Translations under genes and position numbers: made by a program
Shown: positions 1 to 7,929 of the stretch, piece after piece
Position numbering within the stretch: the first letter of the stretch is position 1
How the letters are laid out: each line of letters opens with the position of its first letter
From: Gordonia sp049847105
GTDB lineage: Bacteria > Actinomycetota > Actinomycetes > Mycobacteriales > Mycobacteriaceae
Direction of reading: 5' to 3'
Assembly: GCF_049847105.1 (NCBI RefSeq)
Contig: NZ_JBNCNS010000002.1
Span: forward strand, 744,001 to 808,000
DNA length: 64,000 nucleotides
Notes under the pieces: model-generated
The model's input: only the letters and a program-made list of their open reading frames with translations
What the model was told of the DNA's origin: nothing
The model's database searches: none

Positions 1-1609
1 ACCCGTCGGTCTGGTCGCCGTTCTCGTCCTCGACGAGCTGACCCTTGAAGCCGATGTCGGCCACCTGCGAGCGTGCGCAGGAATTGGGGCAGCCATTGAT
101 GTTGACGGTGATCGGGAGGTCGAGATGGGAATTGATGTCGGCCAGGCGCTCTTCGAGCTCGGGCACCAACTTCTGGGAACGCTTGCGCGTTTCGGTGAAC
201 GACAGCTTGCAGAACTCGATGCCGCTGCAGGCCATCAGGTTCTGATGCCAGTTCGACGGCCGGGCGGACAGGCCCAGTGCGCCGACCTCCTCGATGATCT
301 GCTCCACCTTGTCGTCGGGAACGTCGAGGACGACCAGCTTCTGGTACGGCGTGAAGCGGATGCGGTCGGAACCGACACGCTCGGCGGCGTCGGCGATGGC
401 GGTGAGGATCGTGCCGGAGACACGACCGGCGACGGCAGCGAACCCGACGGAGTTGAGCCCGTTCTTCAGGCGCTGGACGCCGACGTGGTCGCGGGGACGG
501 GTGAGTGTTTCGGGGGCCGGGCCGTCGATCAGCTTGCGGCCCAGATACTCGTCCTCGAGGACCTGACGGAACTTCTCGATGCCCCAGTCCTTGATGAGGA
601 ACTTCAGGCGTGCCTTGGCACGCAACCGGCGGTAGCCGTAGTCGCGGAAGATCGCGACCACGCCCTCCCACACGTCGGGTACCTCGTCGAGCGGAATCCA
701 CGCACCGACCCGCTGCGCGAGCATCGGGTTGGTGGACAGGCCACCGCCCACCCAGAGATCCAGACCCGGTCCGTGTTCGGGGTGGTTCACGCCGATGAAA
801 GCGACGTCGTTGGTCTCGTGCGAAACGTCCTGCAGTCCGGAGATGGCCGTCTTGAACTTGCGCGGCAGGTTCGAATACTCCGGGTTACCGATGTAGCGAC
901 GCACGATCTCGTCGATCGCCGGGGTGGGATCGAGGACCTCGTCCACCGCATCACCGGCGAGCGGGGAGCCGAGCACCACGCGCGGGCAGTCGCCGCACGC
1001 CTCGGTCGTCTTGAGTCCGACACCTTCGATGCGTTCCCAGATGGTCGGGACGTCCTCGATGCGAATCCAGTGATATTGGACGTTCTCTCGGTTGGACAGA
1101 TCGGCGGTGTCCCGGGCGAACTCGGTCGAGATCTGGCCCAGGGTCCTCAGCTGCGCCACATCGAGCGCGCCCGCATCACAGCGGATGCGCATCATGAAGT
1201 GGCTGTCTTCGAGGATGTCGATGTTCTCGTCGCCGGTCCAGGTGCCGTCGTAGCCTTCGGCGCGCTGGGTGTACAGGCCCCACCAGCGCATCCGGCCGCG
1301 CAGGTCCTGCTTGTCGATCGACTCGAACCCCTGCTTGGCGTAGATGTTCTCGATCCGGGCGCGCACGTTGAGCGGGTTGTCGTCCTTCTTGATCTGCTCG
1401 TTGGGATTCAGTGGCTCGCGGTAACCGAGCTTCCACTGGCCTTCCGCGCGACGCTTGGTCGGCCGGGCCTTGCGGGCCGGGCGCTCGCCGCGGGCCGGCC
1501 GGTTGCCTGCAGGCGTTGCGGGCTTCGATCCGGCGGCGTCATCCTTCGCAGCGGGCTCTGTGGCCGCATTCGAGGTGGTCACGGAAAGATCGTCGGTGGT
1601 GGACGTCAT
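1..1609 (-). CDS. sirA: Ferredoxin-dependent assimilatory sulfite reductase, C-terminus off the window edge
   Basis: The enzyme reduces sulfite to sulfide with electrons from ferredoxin, using siroheme and a [4Fe-4S] cluster in the cytoplasm, and feeds cysteine synthesis. The translation begins MTSTTDDLSV after a good ribosome site (AGGAG). A low-complexity basic N-tail runs to about residue 55, then the family start GQWKLGYREPLNPNEQ follows. The cluster/siroheme cysteines are visible in two motifs: ACSGIEFC near positions 200-225 and NGCPNSC near 65-85 of the window. The reading frame is still open at base 1, so roughly the last 80-100 residues are missing. The family also contains nitrite reductases. 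The gene's resemblance to M. tuberculosis SirA/NirA and the cysteine-type leader upstream favour sulfite as substrate. Confidence 0.93.
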   Translation of the reverse strand, partial: MTSTTDDLSVTTSNAATEPAAKDDAAGSKPATPAGNRPARGERPARKARPTKRRAEGQWKLGYREPLNPNEQIKKDDNPLNVRARIENIYAKQGFESIDKQDLRGRMRWWGLYTQRAEGYDGTWTGDENIDILEDSHFMMRIRCDAGALDVAQLRTLGQISTEFARDTADLSNRENVQYHWIRIEDVPTIWERIEGVGLKTTEACGDCPRVVLGSPLAGDAVDEVLDPTPAIDEIVRRYIGNPEYSNLPRKFKTAISGLQDVSHETNDVAFIGVNHPEHGPGLDLWVGGGLSTNPMLAQRVGAWIPLDEVPDVWEGVVAIFRDYGYRRLRAKARLKFLIKDWGIEKFRQVLEDEYLGRKLIDGPAPETLTRPRDHVGVQRLKNGLNSVGFAAVAGRVSGTILTAIADAAERVGSDRIRFTPYQKLVVLDVPDDKVEQIIEEVGALGLSARPSNWHQNLMACSGIEFCKLSFTETRKRSQKLVPELEERLADINSHLDLPITVNINGCPNSCARSQVADIGFKGQLVEDENGDQTDG

Positions 1610-1644
1610 GAAGTCTCCTGAGCCGACGCAGCAAGCGTCAGCAT
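1606..1644 (-). other. Possible 12-codon ORF overlapping the sirA start
   Basis: A short frame (MLTLAASAQETS) ends in TGA overlapping the sirA ATG as ATGA. It contains the sirA ribosome site. It has no cysteine codons and no clear ribosome site of its own. Translational coupling is possible, but it may be chance. Confidence 0.2.
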
Positions 1645-1753
1645 TCACATGGAAGTGGGCTGGAAACGTGCTGGCATACCCGCGGCTGAGCGGGGACTTC
1701 TCGGGGCCGACCTGTCGTCAGGAGACAGTGAGCACGTCGTCTAAGGACGACAG
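1613..1753 (-). promoter_or_regulatory. Candidate cysteine attenuator: anti-Shine-Dalgarno and competing helices
   Basis: Two sets of complementary segments lie in the sirA 5' leader. The first is TCAGGAGAC, the sirA ribosome site (1621-1613 on the minus strand), with a perfect 9-nt complement GTCTCCTGA (1726-1718). The second is CTGTCGTC (1753-1746), which covers the last Cys codon of the leader peptide, with its complement GACGACAG (1719-1712). The middle strands of the two helices are adjacent and share two bases, so the helices may compete. A third hairpin, GTCGTC-CTTA-GACGAC (1751-1736), holds the leader stop codon in its loop. This architecture fits cysteine-responsive control of translation initiation. 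Which structure forms under which condition is not decided by sequence alone. Confidence 0.6.
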
Positions 1754-1830
1754 AATGCGCTGCAGACGCGCTTGAGATCGATGTGGCGTCGGGCTGCGAG
1801 CCACACCCCTGAGGAAGTCACGCCGTTCAT
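1741..1830 (-). CDS. Cysteine-type leader peptide (uORF), 29 aa
   Basis: The short ORF encodes MNGVTSSGVWLAA followed by RRHIDLKRVCSAFCRP and a TAG stop. The RRHxDLxRV...C core is the hallmark of the actinobacterial leader-peptide family found ahead of sulfur-assimilation genes. Cys codons (TGC, TGT) are placed within the last seven residues, as expected for a peptide whose translation senses charged tRNA-Cys. It lies 131 bases upstream of sirA on the same strand. The stop codon sits in the loop of a 6-bp hairpin. A purine-rich stretch (AAGGGG) lies about 14 bases before the ATG. No enzymatic role is expected; the act of translation is the signal. The ORF is too short for ordinary gene callers. 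Confidence 0.85.
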   Translation of the reverse strand: MNGVTSSGVWLAARRHIDLKRVCSAFCRP

Positions 1831-1869
1831 AGTGCCACGCTGCCCCTTGCCTCGTCTACTTGGGGTTAT

Positions 1870-1890
1870 TTTCCCTCACGATGAGGGAAA
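1870..1890. promoter_or_regulatory. Perfect 9-bp inverted repeat, candidate operator
   Basis: TTTCCCTCA, a 3-base centre, then its exact complement TGAGGGAAA. It lies 40 bases upstream of the sirA leader peptide and about 190 bases before hemW, between the two divergent genes. This is the usual place for a repressor or activator site. It has no T-run to suggest a terminator. The cognate regulator is unknown. Confidence 0.4.
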
Positions 1891-2083
1891 GCCCTGTCGG
1901 GAGGTCTGCTCCTAGAAGTCAAGGCGCTCGGGGCGGGAGGTATTCCCGCTGTCCGGAGGCATCGCCGGCGGCCGATCGGCGTGGTCCGGTTCTGACGTGG
2001 TCCGGTTCCTGACGTGGTCCGGTTTCTGGCGTGGTCACGGTCACACCGTGCCGGGCGAGCATGATGGAGGAGTGAAGGTCGAG

Positions 2084-3283
2084 ATGGAATCGGGCACCGA
2101 TGGCGTCGTAGGTGCCGCGTGTGGCGCGGTCGACGCCGCGACGCCGCTCGGCCTGTATCTGCACGTTCCGTTCTGTGCGACGCGCTGCGGATACTGCGAC
2201 TTCAACACGTACACAGCGGGCGAGCTGGGGAGTTCGTCGTCGCCGGAATCCTGGCAGGAGGCCGTCGACCGCGAGCTGAGAAGTGCTGCGCGACTGATGA
2301 ACCCGACTCGACCGATCTCGACGGTCTTTGTCGGCGGGGGTACCCCGTCGCTGTTGGGTGCGGCGGGTTTGTCGAGGCTGCTGAGCTCGGTGACCGAGTA
2401 CTTCGATCTCGCCGACGATGCCGAGGTGACCACCGAGTCCAACCCGGAATCGACGTCGCCGGAATTCTTCGAGGGGCTGCTCGGGGCAGGGTTCAACCGC
2501 ATCTCCCTCGGTATGCAGTCCGCCGCTCCGCACGTGCTGGCAACCCTGGATCGCACGCATACGCCGGGCCGTGCGGTCGCCGCAGCCCGCGAGGCGACCG
2601 CTGCGGGGTTCGACCACATCAATCTCGACCTGATCTACGGCACGCCGGGAGAGACCGACGACGACCTGCACTCGAGTCTGGATGCCGTCCTCTCGACCGA
2701 GGTGGACCACGTCTCCGCGTACGCCCTGATCATCGAGGACGGCACCGCTCTGGCCCGGCGCATTCGGCGCGGCGAGTTACCTGCCCCCGACGATGACGTC
2801 CTCGCCGACCGGTACCGCATTCTCGACGACCGGCTGTCGACGGCGGGTTTCGACTGGTACGAGGTGTCGAACTGGTCGCGGTCGCGCGCCGCGGAATGCC
2901 GGCACAACCTGGCGTACTGGTACAGCCACGACTGGTGGGGAATCGGACCGGGCGCCCACTCGCACGTGAACGGCGTGCGGTGGTGGAACCTCAAACATCC
3001 GGCACGGTATGCGGATTCACTTGCCGCCGAACAGCTCCCGATCGGTGGACACGAGATCCTCACGTCGGAGGACCGACATCTCGAAGCGGTGATGCTCAAG
3101 GCGCGTTGCCGCGACGGGCTGGGGGTCGACGAACTCACCGCAGGTGAATATCAGCGGGCGGCAGAGTTCATCGACGACGGACTGCTCGAACACGTGGGCA
3201 GCGTCGGTGCCCGGCTCGTGCTCACCGACGCGGGCCGATTGCTTGCCGACCGTGTGGTGCGCGAGATCCTGGTCGCCGGCTGA
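2084..3283 (+). CDS. hemW: Radical SAM heme chaperone HemW (HemN-like)
   Basis: This is a 399-aa radical SAM protein of the HemN/HemW group. The cluster motif is CATRCGYC (CxxxCxxC) near residue 28, followed by the GGGTPS SAM-binding motif, and HNLAYW lies in the C-terminal half. Family knowledge: this short form lacks coproporphyrinogen oxidase activity and instead delivers heme to client proteins. In M. tuberculosis the homologue is annotated hemN, near sirA. I chose ATG 2084 because GGAGGA at 2066-2071 sits 12 bases upstream. GTG 2072 is in frame but lies directly against that ribosome site. The gene is divergent from sirA. Confidence 0.9.
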   Translation: MESGTDGVVGAACGAVDAATPLGLYLHVPFCATRCGYCDFNTYTAGELGSSSSPESWQEAVDRELRSAARLMNPTRPISTVFVGGGTPSLLGAAGLSRLLSSVTEYFDLADDAEVTTESNPESTSPEFFEGLLGAGFNRISLGMQSAAPHVLATLDRTHTPGRAVAAAREATAAGFDHINLDLIYGTPGETDDDLHSSLDAVLSTEVDHVSAYALIIEDGTALARRIRRGELPAPDDDVLADRYRILDDRLSTAGFDWYEVSNWSRSRAAECRHNLAYWYSHDWWGIGPGAHSHVNGVRWWNLKHPARYADSLAAEQLPIGGHEILTSEDRHLEAVMLKARCRDGLGVDELTAGEYQRAAEFIDDGLLEHVGSVGARLVLTDAGRLLADRVVREILVAG

Positions 3284-3308
3284 CGGCCGGCCGAAATCGA
3301 CCGTGGTC

Positions 3309-3767
3309 TCACCATTCGGGAGGCTGCCGGCCCGCCACCGGGACCGTCCAGCCGGTACTGCGTGCGCCGCGCCGGTGCATGCCGCCGGCCGACTCCCGTC
3401 CCGGGGATGGGAGCTCCGCCGTGTCCACCTGGTCCTCCACCGGCGCTGCCCCGGGATCGAGGTCGAGATCGAGCGCGTCGAGGTCGAGCATCCGGGCGTG
3501 GATGATGTGACGGTTCCGCAGCGCGGACCGTACGGCCCGGTGCAGTCCGTCTTCGAGATAGAGCTCTCCGTGCCATCGGACAACGTGGGAGAACAGGTCG
3601 CCGTAGAACGTGGAGTCCTCACTGAGGAGCCGGTCGAGGGCGAGCACCGTGGTGACCGTGGTCAGCTCGTTCAGGCGGAACTGCCGGGGCGGGATCTTCG
3701 CCCATCCGCGCGCCGACAATCCGTGGTCGGGATAGGGCTTACCCTCCCGCACCCCCTTGAAGATCAT
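3309..3767 (-). CDS. Conserved actinobacterial hypothetical protein next to hrcA
   Basis: A 152-aa cytoplasmic protein of unknown function. The conserved part is the first ~100 residues, beginning MIFKGVREGKPYPDHGLSA, with LALDRLLSEDSTFYGDLF and YLEDGLHRAVRSALRNRHI. The tail, rich in Asp and Pro and then Arg, looks disordered. An in-frame ATG at 3878 exists, but the extra residues do not resemble the family, so I start at 3767. The same gene stands beside hrcA in mycobacteria as I recall (Rv2375 region). It is divergent from hrcA and convergent with hemW. No catalytic motif is apparent. Confidence 0.75.
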   Translation of the reverse strand: MIFKGVREGKPYPDHGLSARGWAKIPPRQFRLNELTTVTTVLALDRLLSEDSTFYGDLFSHVVRWHGELYLEDGLHRAVRSALRNRHIIHARMLDLDALDLDLDPGAAPVEDQVDTAELPSPGRESAGGMHRRGARSTGWTVPVAGRQPPEW

Positions 3768-3917
3768 CCCGGAACTTTCTGAAGATTCGCCGGCACGGTG
3801 ATGGTCACCGGCGCACGGCCAGGCGCGAAAAAACTGTTTGAGCGAGTTTCGCGCCACGGTTCGTAAGATGGACGTCACCTACTGTATGGCAGAGTGCTGT
3901 GCCGGGAGGAGTGTCGC

Positions 3918-4952
3918 GTGTCGAGTACTGATGATCGTCGATTCGAGATCCTGCGCGCGATCGTGACGGATTTCGTCGAATCGCAGGAACCCATCGGTTC
4001 CAAGGCGATCGTCGATCGCCATCAGCTCGGGGTGTCGAGCGCCACCGTGCGCAACGACATGGCGGTCCTCGAAGCCGAGGGGTACATCGCCCAGCCCCAT
4101 ACGAGTTCCGGACGTGTGCCGACCGACAAGGGTTACCGGATGTTCGTGGACCGGATCAGTGAGGTCAAGCCCCTGTCGGCAGCCGAGCGTCGCGCCATCC
4201 TGTCGGTCCTCGATTCCGGTGTGGATCTCGACGACGTGCTACGACGCTCGGTCAAACTGCTCGCCCAGTTGACGCGACAGGTGGCGGTCATCCAGTACCC
4301 GGTGCTGTCGACGGCCACGGTGCGGCATCTCGAGGTGGTGTCGTTGTCGCCGTCCCGGTTGTTGTTGGTGGTGATCACCGACACCGGTCGCGTCGAGCAG
4401 CGGATGGTGGCGCTCAGCGACGACCTCGTCGAAGACGATTTCGTGCGGTTGCGTGACATGTTCTCCGCGGCTCTCTACGGGAAGCGGCTCGAGGCGGCAT
4501 CGGCCGCGGTTGCCGAGGTGGCGAACGAGGCGCCCGATGACATCCGCGACGTGGTGATCAACGTGGCCACGGTGCTCGTCGAGACACTGGTGGAACGCGG
4601 CGACGACCGTCTGGTGCTGGGTGGCACGTCGAATCTGGCCCGCGCCGCGGCGGATTTCACACCGGTCGTCGGCGGGATGGACTCGGTGCTCGACGCCCTC
4701 GAGGAGCAGGTCGTGGTGCTGAAGCTGCTCGCCACCACCCAACGGATGGGAGGGGTCACAGTCCAGATCGGAGAGGAGACCCAGACCGAGAACCTGCGTG
4801 GTACCTCGGTTGTCTCGACAGGGTACGGTGCATCGGGCACGGTGTTCGGCGGCGTCGGAGTGGTCGGCCCCACACGCATGGACTATCCGGGAACAATCGC
4901 GTCGGTCGCGGCCGTTGCCAAGTACGTAGGCGAGGTCTTGGCCGATCGCTGA
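3918..4952 (+). CDS. hrcA: Heat-inducible transcription repressor HrcA
   Basis: A 344-aa repressor of class I heat-shock genes. The N-terminal winged helix covers VSSATVRNDMAVLEAEGYIAQ and HTSSGRVPTDKGYR. The C-terminal HrcA domain holds ILGGTSNL-type and GPTRMDYPG motifs (here LVLGGTSNL and VGPTRMDYPGTIASV). GTG 3918 is set by the ribosome site GGGAGGAG six bases upstream. dnaJ follows after about 110 bases, so it probably forms an operon with it, as in mycobacteria. I do not see a CIRCE operator immediately upstream, so autoregulation is not supported by sequence. Confidence 0.95.
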   Translation: MSSTDDRRFEILRAIVTDFVESQEPIGSKAIVDRHQLGVSSATVRNDMAVLEAEGYIAQPHTSSGRVPTDKGYRMFVDRISEVKPLSAAERRAILSVLDSGVDLDDVLRRSVKLLAQLTRQVAVIQYPVLSTATVRHLEVVSLSPSRLLLVVITDTGRVEQRMVALSDDLVEDDFVRLRDMFSAALYGKRLEAASAAVAEVANEAPDDIRDVVINVATVLVETLVERGDDRLVLGGTSNLARAAADFTPVVGGMDSVLDALEEQVVVLKLLATTQRMGGVTVQIGEETQTENLRGTSVVSTGYGASGTVFGGVGVVGPTRMDYPGTIASVAAVAKYVGEVLADR

Positions 4953-5065
4953 CCTGTGTGGCCGCCACCATGCGGCCCCGGTCCGACAGAGATGCCGACA
5001 GCCGGCCACGACCGCAGACGCCGACCATCAGCAGACCAAGTGTGAGATAGAGGACCGAGACGACC

Positions 5066-6229
5066 GTGGCACGTGACTACTACGGAATCCTGGGTGTCGC
5101 CAAAGGCGCCACCGACCAGGAGATCAAGCGCGCATATCGCAAGAAGGCGCGGGAACTGCACCCCGATGTGAATCCGGGTGAGGAAGAGCGTTTCAAGGAG
5201 GTCAGCACCGCCTACGAGGTGCTGACCGATCCCGAGAAGCGCCGCATCGTGGACGCGGGCGGAGATCCGCTGGCCGGTCCGGGTGCGGGCGGCTTCGGCG
5301 GGGGATTCGGCGGCAGCGGCGGTCTCGGTGACGTCTTCGAGGCGTTCTTCGGATCCAGCGGTGGTTTCGGCGGCGGCGGATTCGGGTCCGGTCGAGGCCC
5401 GCGCAGCCGGGTGCAGCCGGGTGAGCCTGCTCTGGTGGCCGTGGAACTCGACCTCGAGGAGTGCGCCGCCGGGGTCAACAAGGAGATCACCGTCGACACC
5501 GCGATCCTCTGTGACCTCTGCAAGGGCTCCGGGACGCACGGCGATTCGAAGCCGATCAGCTGCGACACGTGCAACGGCGCCGGCGAGATCCAGGCGGTCC
5601 AGCGGTCGTTCCTCGGTCAGGTGATGACCGTTCGCGAATGCCCGACCTGCCACGGCGTCGGCGAGGTGATCCCGGACCCCTGTCGCAAGTGCGGTGGCGA
5701 CGGGCGCGTGCGTTCCCGCCGGACGATGACGGTCAAGATCCCGGCCGGGATCGAGAGCGGGATGCGGGTCCGCCTTTCCGGGCAAGGTGAGATAGGCGCG
5801 GGCGGCGGACCTGCCGGTGACCTGTACGTCGAGGTCAGTGAGCGCCCGAACGACGTGTTCATCCGCGACAAGGATGACCTGCACTGCACCATCCGGGTGC
5901 CGATCGTCGACGCGGCCCTCGGCGGCTCGATCGACATCGACACCATCCTCGACGGCACCGCTCGCATCACCATCGCTGCGGGCACCCAGCCCGGGCAGGT
6001 GGTCAAGGTGAAGGGCCAGGGCATGCCGCACCTGAACACCGGGGTGCGCGGCACTCTGCACGCTCACCTCGACGTCGTGGTGCCGACGAAACTCGATGCG
6101 GCCCAGACCGAGGCCCTGACCACCTTCCGCGACGCATCCGACGATCGCGTCGAGGTGGTCACGACGGCGACCGGTGCGGCAGCGGGCGGATTGTTCTCCC
6201 GGCTGCGCAACGCCTTCGCCGGGCGTTGA
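5066..6229 (+). CDS. dnaJ: Chaperone DnaJ (DnaJ2-type)
   Basis: A 387-aa type I Hsp40 co-chaperone of DnaK. The J domain (residues 1-65) carries HPDVNPG at the HPD position. A long Gly/Phe region (about 75-120) follows. The zinc-binding domain has four CxxCxGxG repeats (CDLCKGSG, CDTCNGAG, CPTCHGVG, CRKCGGDG). After it come the C-terminal substrate-binding domains. It starts at GTG with MARDYYGILGV. It sits downstream of hrcA and its stop is 16 bases from rsmE. The hrcA-dnaJ-rsmE order is common in actinobacteria, where this is the second DnaJ, separate from the dnaK operon. Confidence 0.96.
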   Translation: MARDYYGILGVAKGATDQEIKRAYRKKARELHPDVNPGEEERFKEVSTAYEVLTDPEKRRIVDAGGDPLAGPGAGGFGGGFGGSGGLGDVFEAFFGSSGGFGGGGFGSGRGPRSRVQPGEPALVAVELDLEECAAGVNKEITVDTAILCDLCKGSGTHGDSKPISCDTCNGAGEIQAVQRSFLGQVMTVRECPTCHGVGEVIPDPCRKCGGDGRVRSRRTMTVKIPAGIESGMRVRLSGQGEIGAGGGPAGDLYVEVSERPNDVFIRDKDDLHCTIRVPIVDAALGGSIDIDTILDGTARITIAAGTQPGQVVKVKGQGMPHLNTGVRGTLHAHLDVVVPTKLDAAQTEALTTFRDASDDRVEVVTTATGAAAGGLFSRLRNAFAGR

Positions 6230-6245
6230 CGACCGGAGCCCGTGG

Positions 6246-6998
6246 GTGAGTCCGCCGCTGTTCTGGGTCGACGAGGTGCCACGTGTGGGCTCCGACGTGA
6301 CCCTGTCCGGTCCGGAGGGCCGACACGCGGTGACCGTGGCACGCGTGGCGGTCGGTGAGGAGGTCACCGTCGGGGACGGACGCGGCTCCACCGCATCGTG
6401 TGAGGTGAGCGCGATCACCGCGAAGGACACCCTGGTGGCGAGGGCGCACACCTACGGATATGCCGAGCCGCCTAGGCCACGTGTCACGGTGGTGCAGGCA
6501 TTGCCCAAGTCCGAGCGTTCGGAGCTCGCCGTCGATCTGGCGACCGAGGCGGGCGCCGATCGGATCGTGCCGTGGCAGGCCGCCCGGTGCGTAGCCCGTT
6601 GGACGGGGAAGTCGGAGAAGGGCCACGCGAAGTGGTCCGCCGCCGCGTCGGCGGCTGCCAAACAGAGCCGTCGGGCCTGGATTCCCGAGATCGCCCCGTT
6701 GGCGTCGACCACCGACATCCGGGCGAGATGTGCCGACGTCGTCGCCGCGGGCGGTCTGGTCGCGGTCCTGCACGAACACGGTGTGACGCCCCTGCGTGAG
6801 CTACCGCTGGCGGACGCGACCGAACTGGTCCTGGTGATCGGTCCTGAGGGCGGCCTCGACGACATCGAGATCGCCGACCTCTCGGCACTCGGCGCGGCCT
6901 CGGTGATCCTCGGACCAGAGGTGTTGAGGACGTCGAGTGCGGCCGCAGTGGCGCTCGGCGCGGTCGGTGTGCTGACGGATCGGTGGGCACGTCGTTGA
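6246..6998 (+). CDS. rsmE: 16S rRNA (uracil-1498-N3)-methyltransferase RsmE
   Basis: A 250-aa SPOUT-fold methyltransferase that modifies U1498 of 16S rRNA in the 30S subunit. Family signatures are visible: VVQALPKSERSELAVDLATEAG, the cofactor knot VIGPEGGLDDIE, and LGPEVLRTSSAAAVALG at the C-terminus. GTG 6246 has GGAG seven bases upstream and gives VSPPLFWVDE, which aligns with the usual N-terminal PUA-like domain. It directly follows dnaJ. Confidence 0.94.
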   Translation: MSPPLFWVDEVPRVGSDVTLSGPEGRHAVTVARVAVGEEVTVGDGRGSTASCEVSAITAKDTLVARAHTYGYAEPPRPRVTVVQALPKSERSELAVDLATEAGADRIVPWQAARCVARWTGKSEKGHAKWSAAASAAAKQSRRAWIPEIAPLASTTDIRARCADVVAAGGLVAVLHEHGVTPLRELPLADATELVLVIGPEGGLDDIEIADLSALGAASVILGPEVLRTSSAAAVALGAVGVLTDRWARR

Positions 6999-7011
6999 GG
7001 CGAGCACGCAG

Positions 7012-7791
7012 GTGAAGAAGTGTCGGGCGCACCGCGTCAAGGTCGAATATGGAAGTGCACCATCGCAATTCGGGCACGTCTATCACCCTGTCAGTGGAGT
7101 CGGGCCGACTGACCCCGTGCGTGCGGTGGTTCTGGTGCACGGGGGCTACTGGACCACCGAGTTCGGCCTGACCATCGAGACCGCGATCGCACGGCAGTTC
7201 GCCGAGCGCGGCGCCGTCGTGTGGAACGTCGAGTACCGGCGCGTCGGCGAGAACGGCGGCGGCTGGCCGAACAGCGGCCGTGACGTGGTCGCCGCGCTGC
7301 AGGCACTCGACGGTCCTGTTCGCGCCGCTTTGCCGGCGGAGATGTCGGCACAGGTGGACTGGGGCTCGGTGGCCGTGGTCGGGCATTCCGCGGGCGGACA
7401 GCTGGCCGTGTGGTCGGTCGCACAGCTGGGGGCACACACCGATTCGTGTCAGATCAGCACGGTGATCGCGCAATCGGCGGCACTGGACCTGGAGTCCGGC
7501 GCCGAGCGTCCGTCGATCCGGGGCCTGATGGGCCGCCCGTATGCCGAGATCCCGCATCGATACCGCGAGGCATCACCCATCGCGCAAAAGCCGTTCCCTG
7601 CGCATGTCGTCGCTCTCCACGCGGAGGACGACACGGCGATCCCCGTCGAGTCGAGCCGGCGGTACGTCGACGCGGTGACCGCCAGGGGTCAATCGGCCGA
7701 ACTGGTCGTGGTCCCGGGGGAGGGGCACGACGCGTTCGTCGATCCGCGAAGCGCCTCCACCCGGCACACCGTGCGGCTGCTGGGCATCTGA
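7012..7791 (+). CDS. Alpha/beta hydrolase (kynurenine formamidase/acetylhydrolase-like)
   Basis: A 259-aa cytoplasmic alpha/beta hydrolase. The oxyanion motif HGGYW is near residue 43, the nucleophile elbow is GHSAGG near 124, and the acid and base are in AEDDTAIP and EGHDAFVD near the C-terminus. HGGxW plus GHSAGG places it in the BD-FAE/arylformamidase-like group. The substrate is unknown. It begins at GTG 7012, 11 bases after the rsmE stop, so it may be co-transcribed. There is no signal peptide. Confidence 0.75.
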   Translation: MKKCRAHRVKVEYGSAPSQFGHVYHPVSGVGPTDPVRAVVLVHGGYWTTEFGLTIETAIARQFAERGAVVWNVEYRRVGENGGGWPNSGRDVVAALQALDGPVRAALPAEMSAQVDWGSVAVVGHSAGGQLAVWSVAQLGAHTDSCQISTVIAQSAALDLESGAERPSIRGLMGRPYAEIPHRYREASPIAQKPFPAHVVALHAEDDTAIPVESSRRYVDAVTARGQSAELVVVPGEGHDAFVDPRSASTRHTVRLLGI

Positions 7792-7929
7792 TTACCTGGT
7801 TCACGTTTCTGGTGGTCGCCAACGGCATATCTTGAGAAAGTCGCGGACAGTCCAGCTGTAGCGCGACGGAGGTGAGCGCGACGGCCTTGCGTACGAGGTC
7901 AGTATCCGGTCCGGCCCTGGGAGGTCGCG

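Noticed and set aside
125..1621. A 498-codon plus-strand frame opposite sulfite reductase
   Set aside because: Antisense shadow of a high-GC gene; the protein is Asp/Val/Gly-rich without any family motif, while the minus strand encodes a clear enzyme.
3874..3900. CIRCE element upstream of hrcA
   Set aside because: Only a right-half-like GAGTGCTGT is present; the TTAGCACTC half is missing at the required distance.
4883..6451. A 522-codon minus-strand frame opposite dnaJ
   Set aside because: Shadow frame; dnaJ zinc motifs on the plus strand are decisive.
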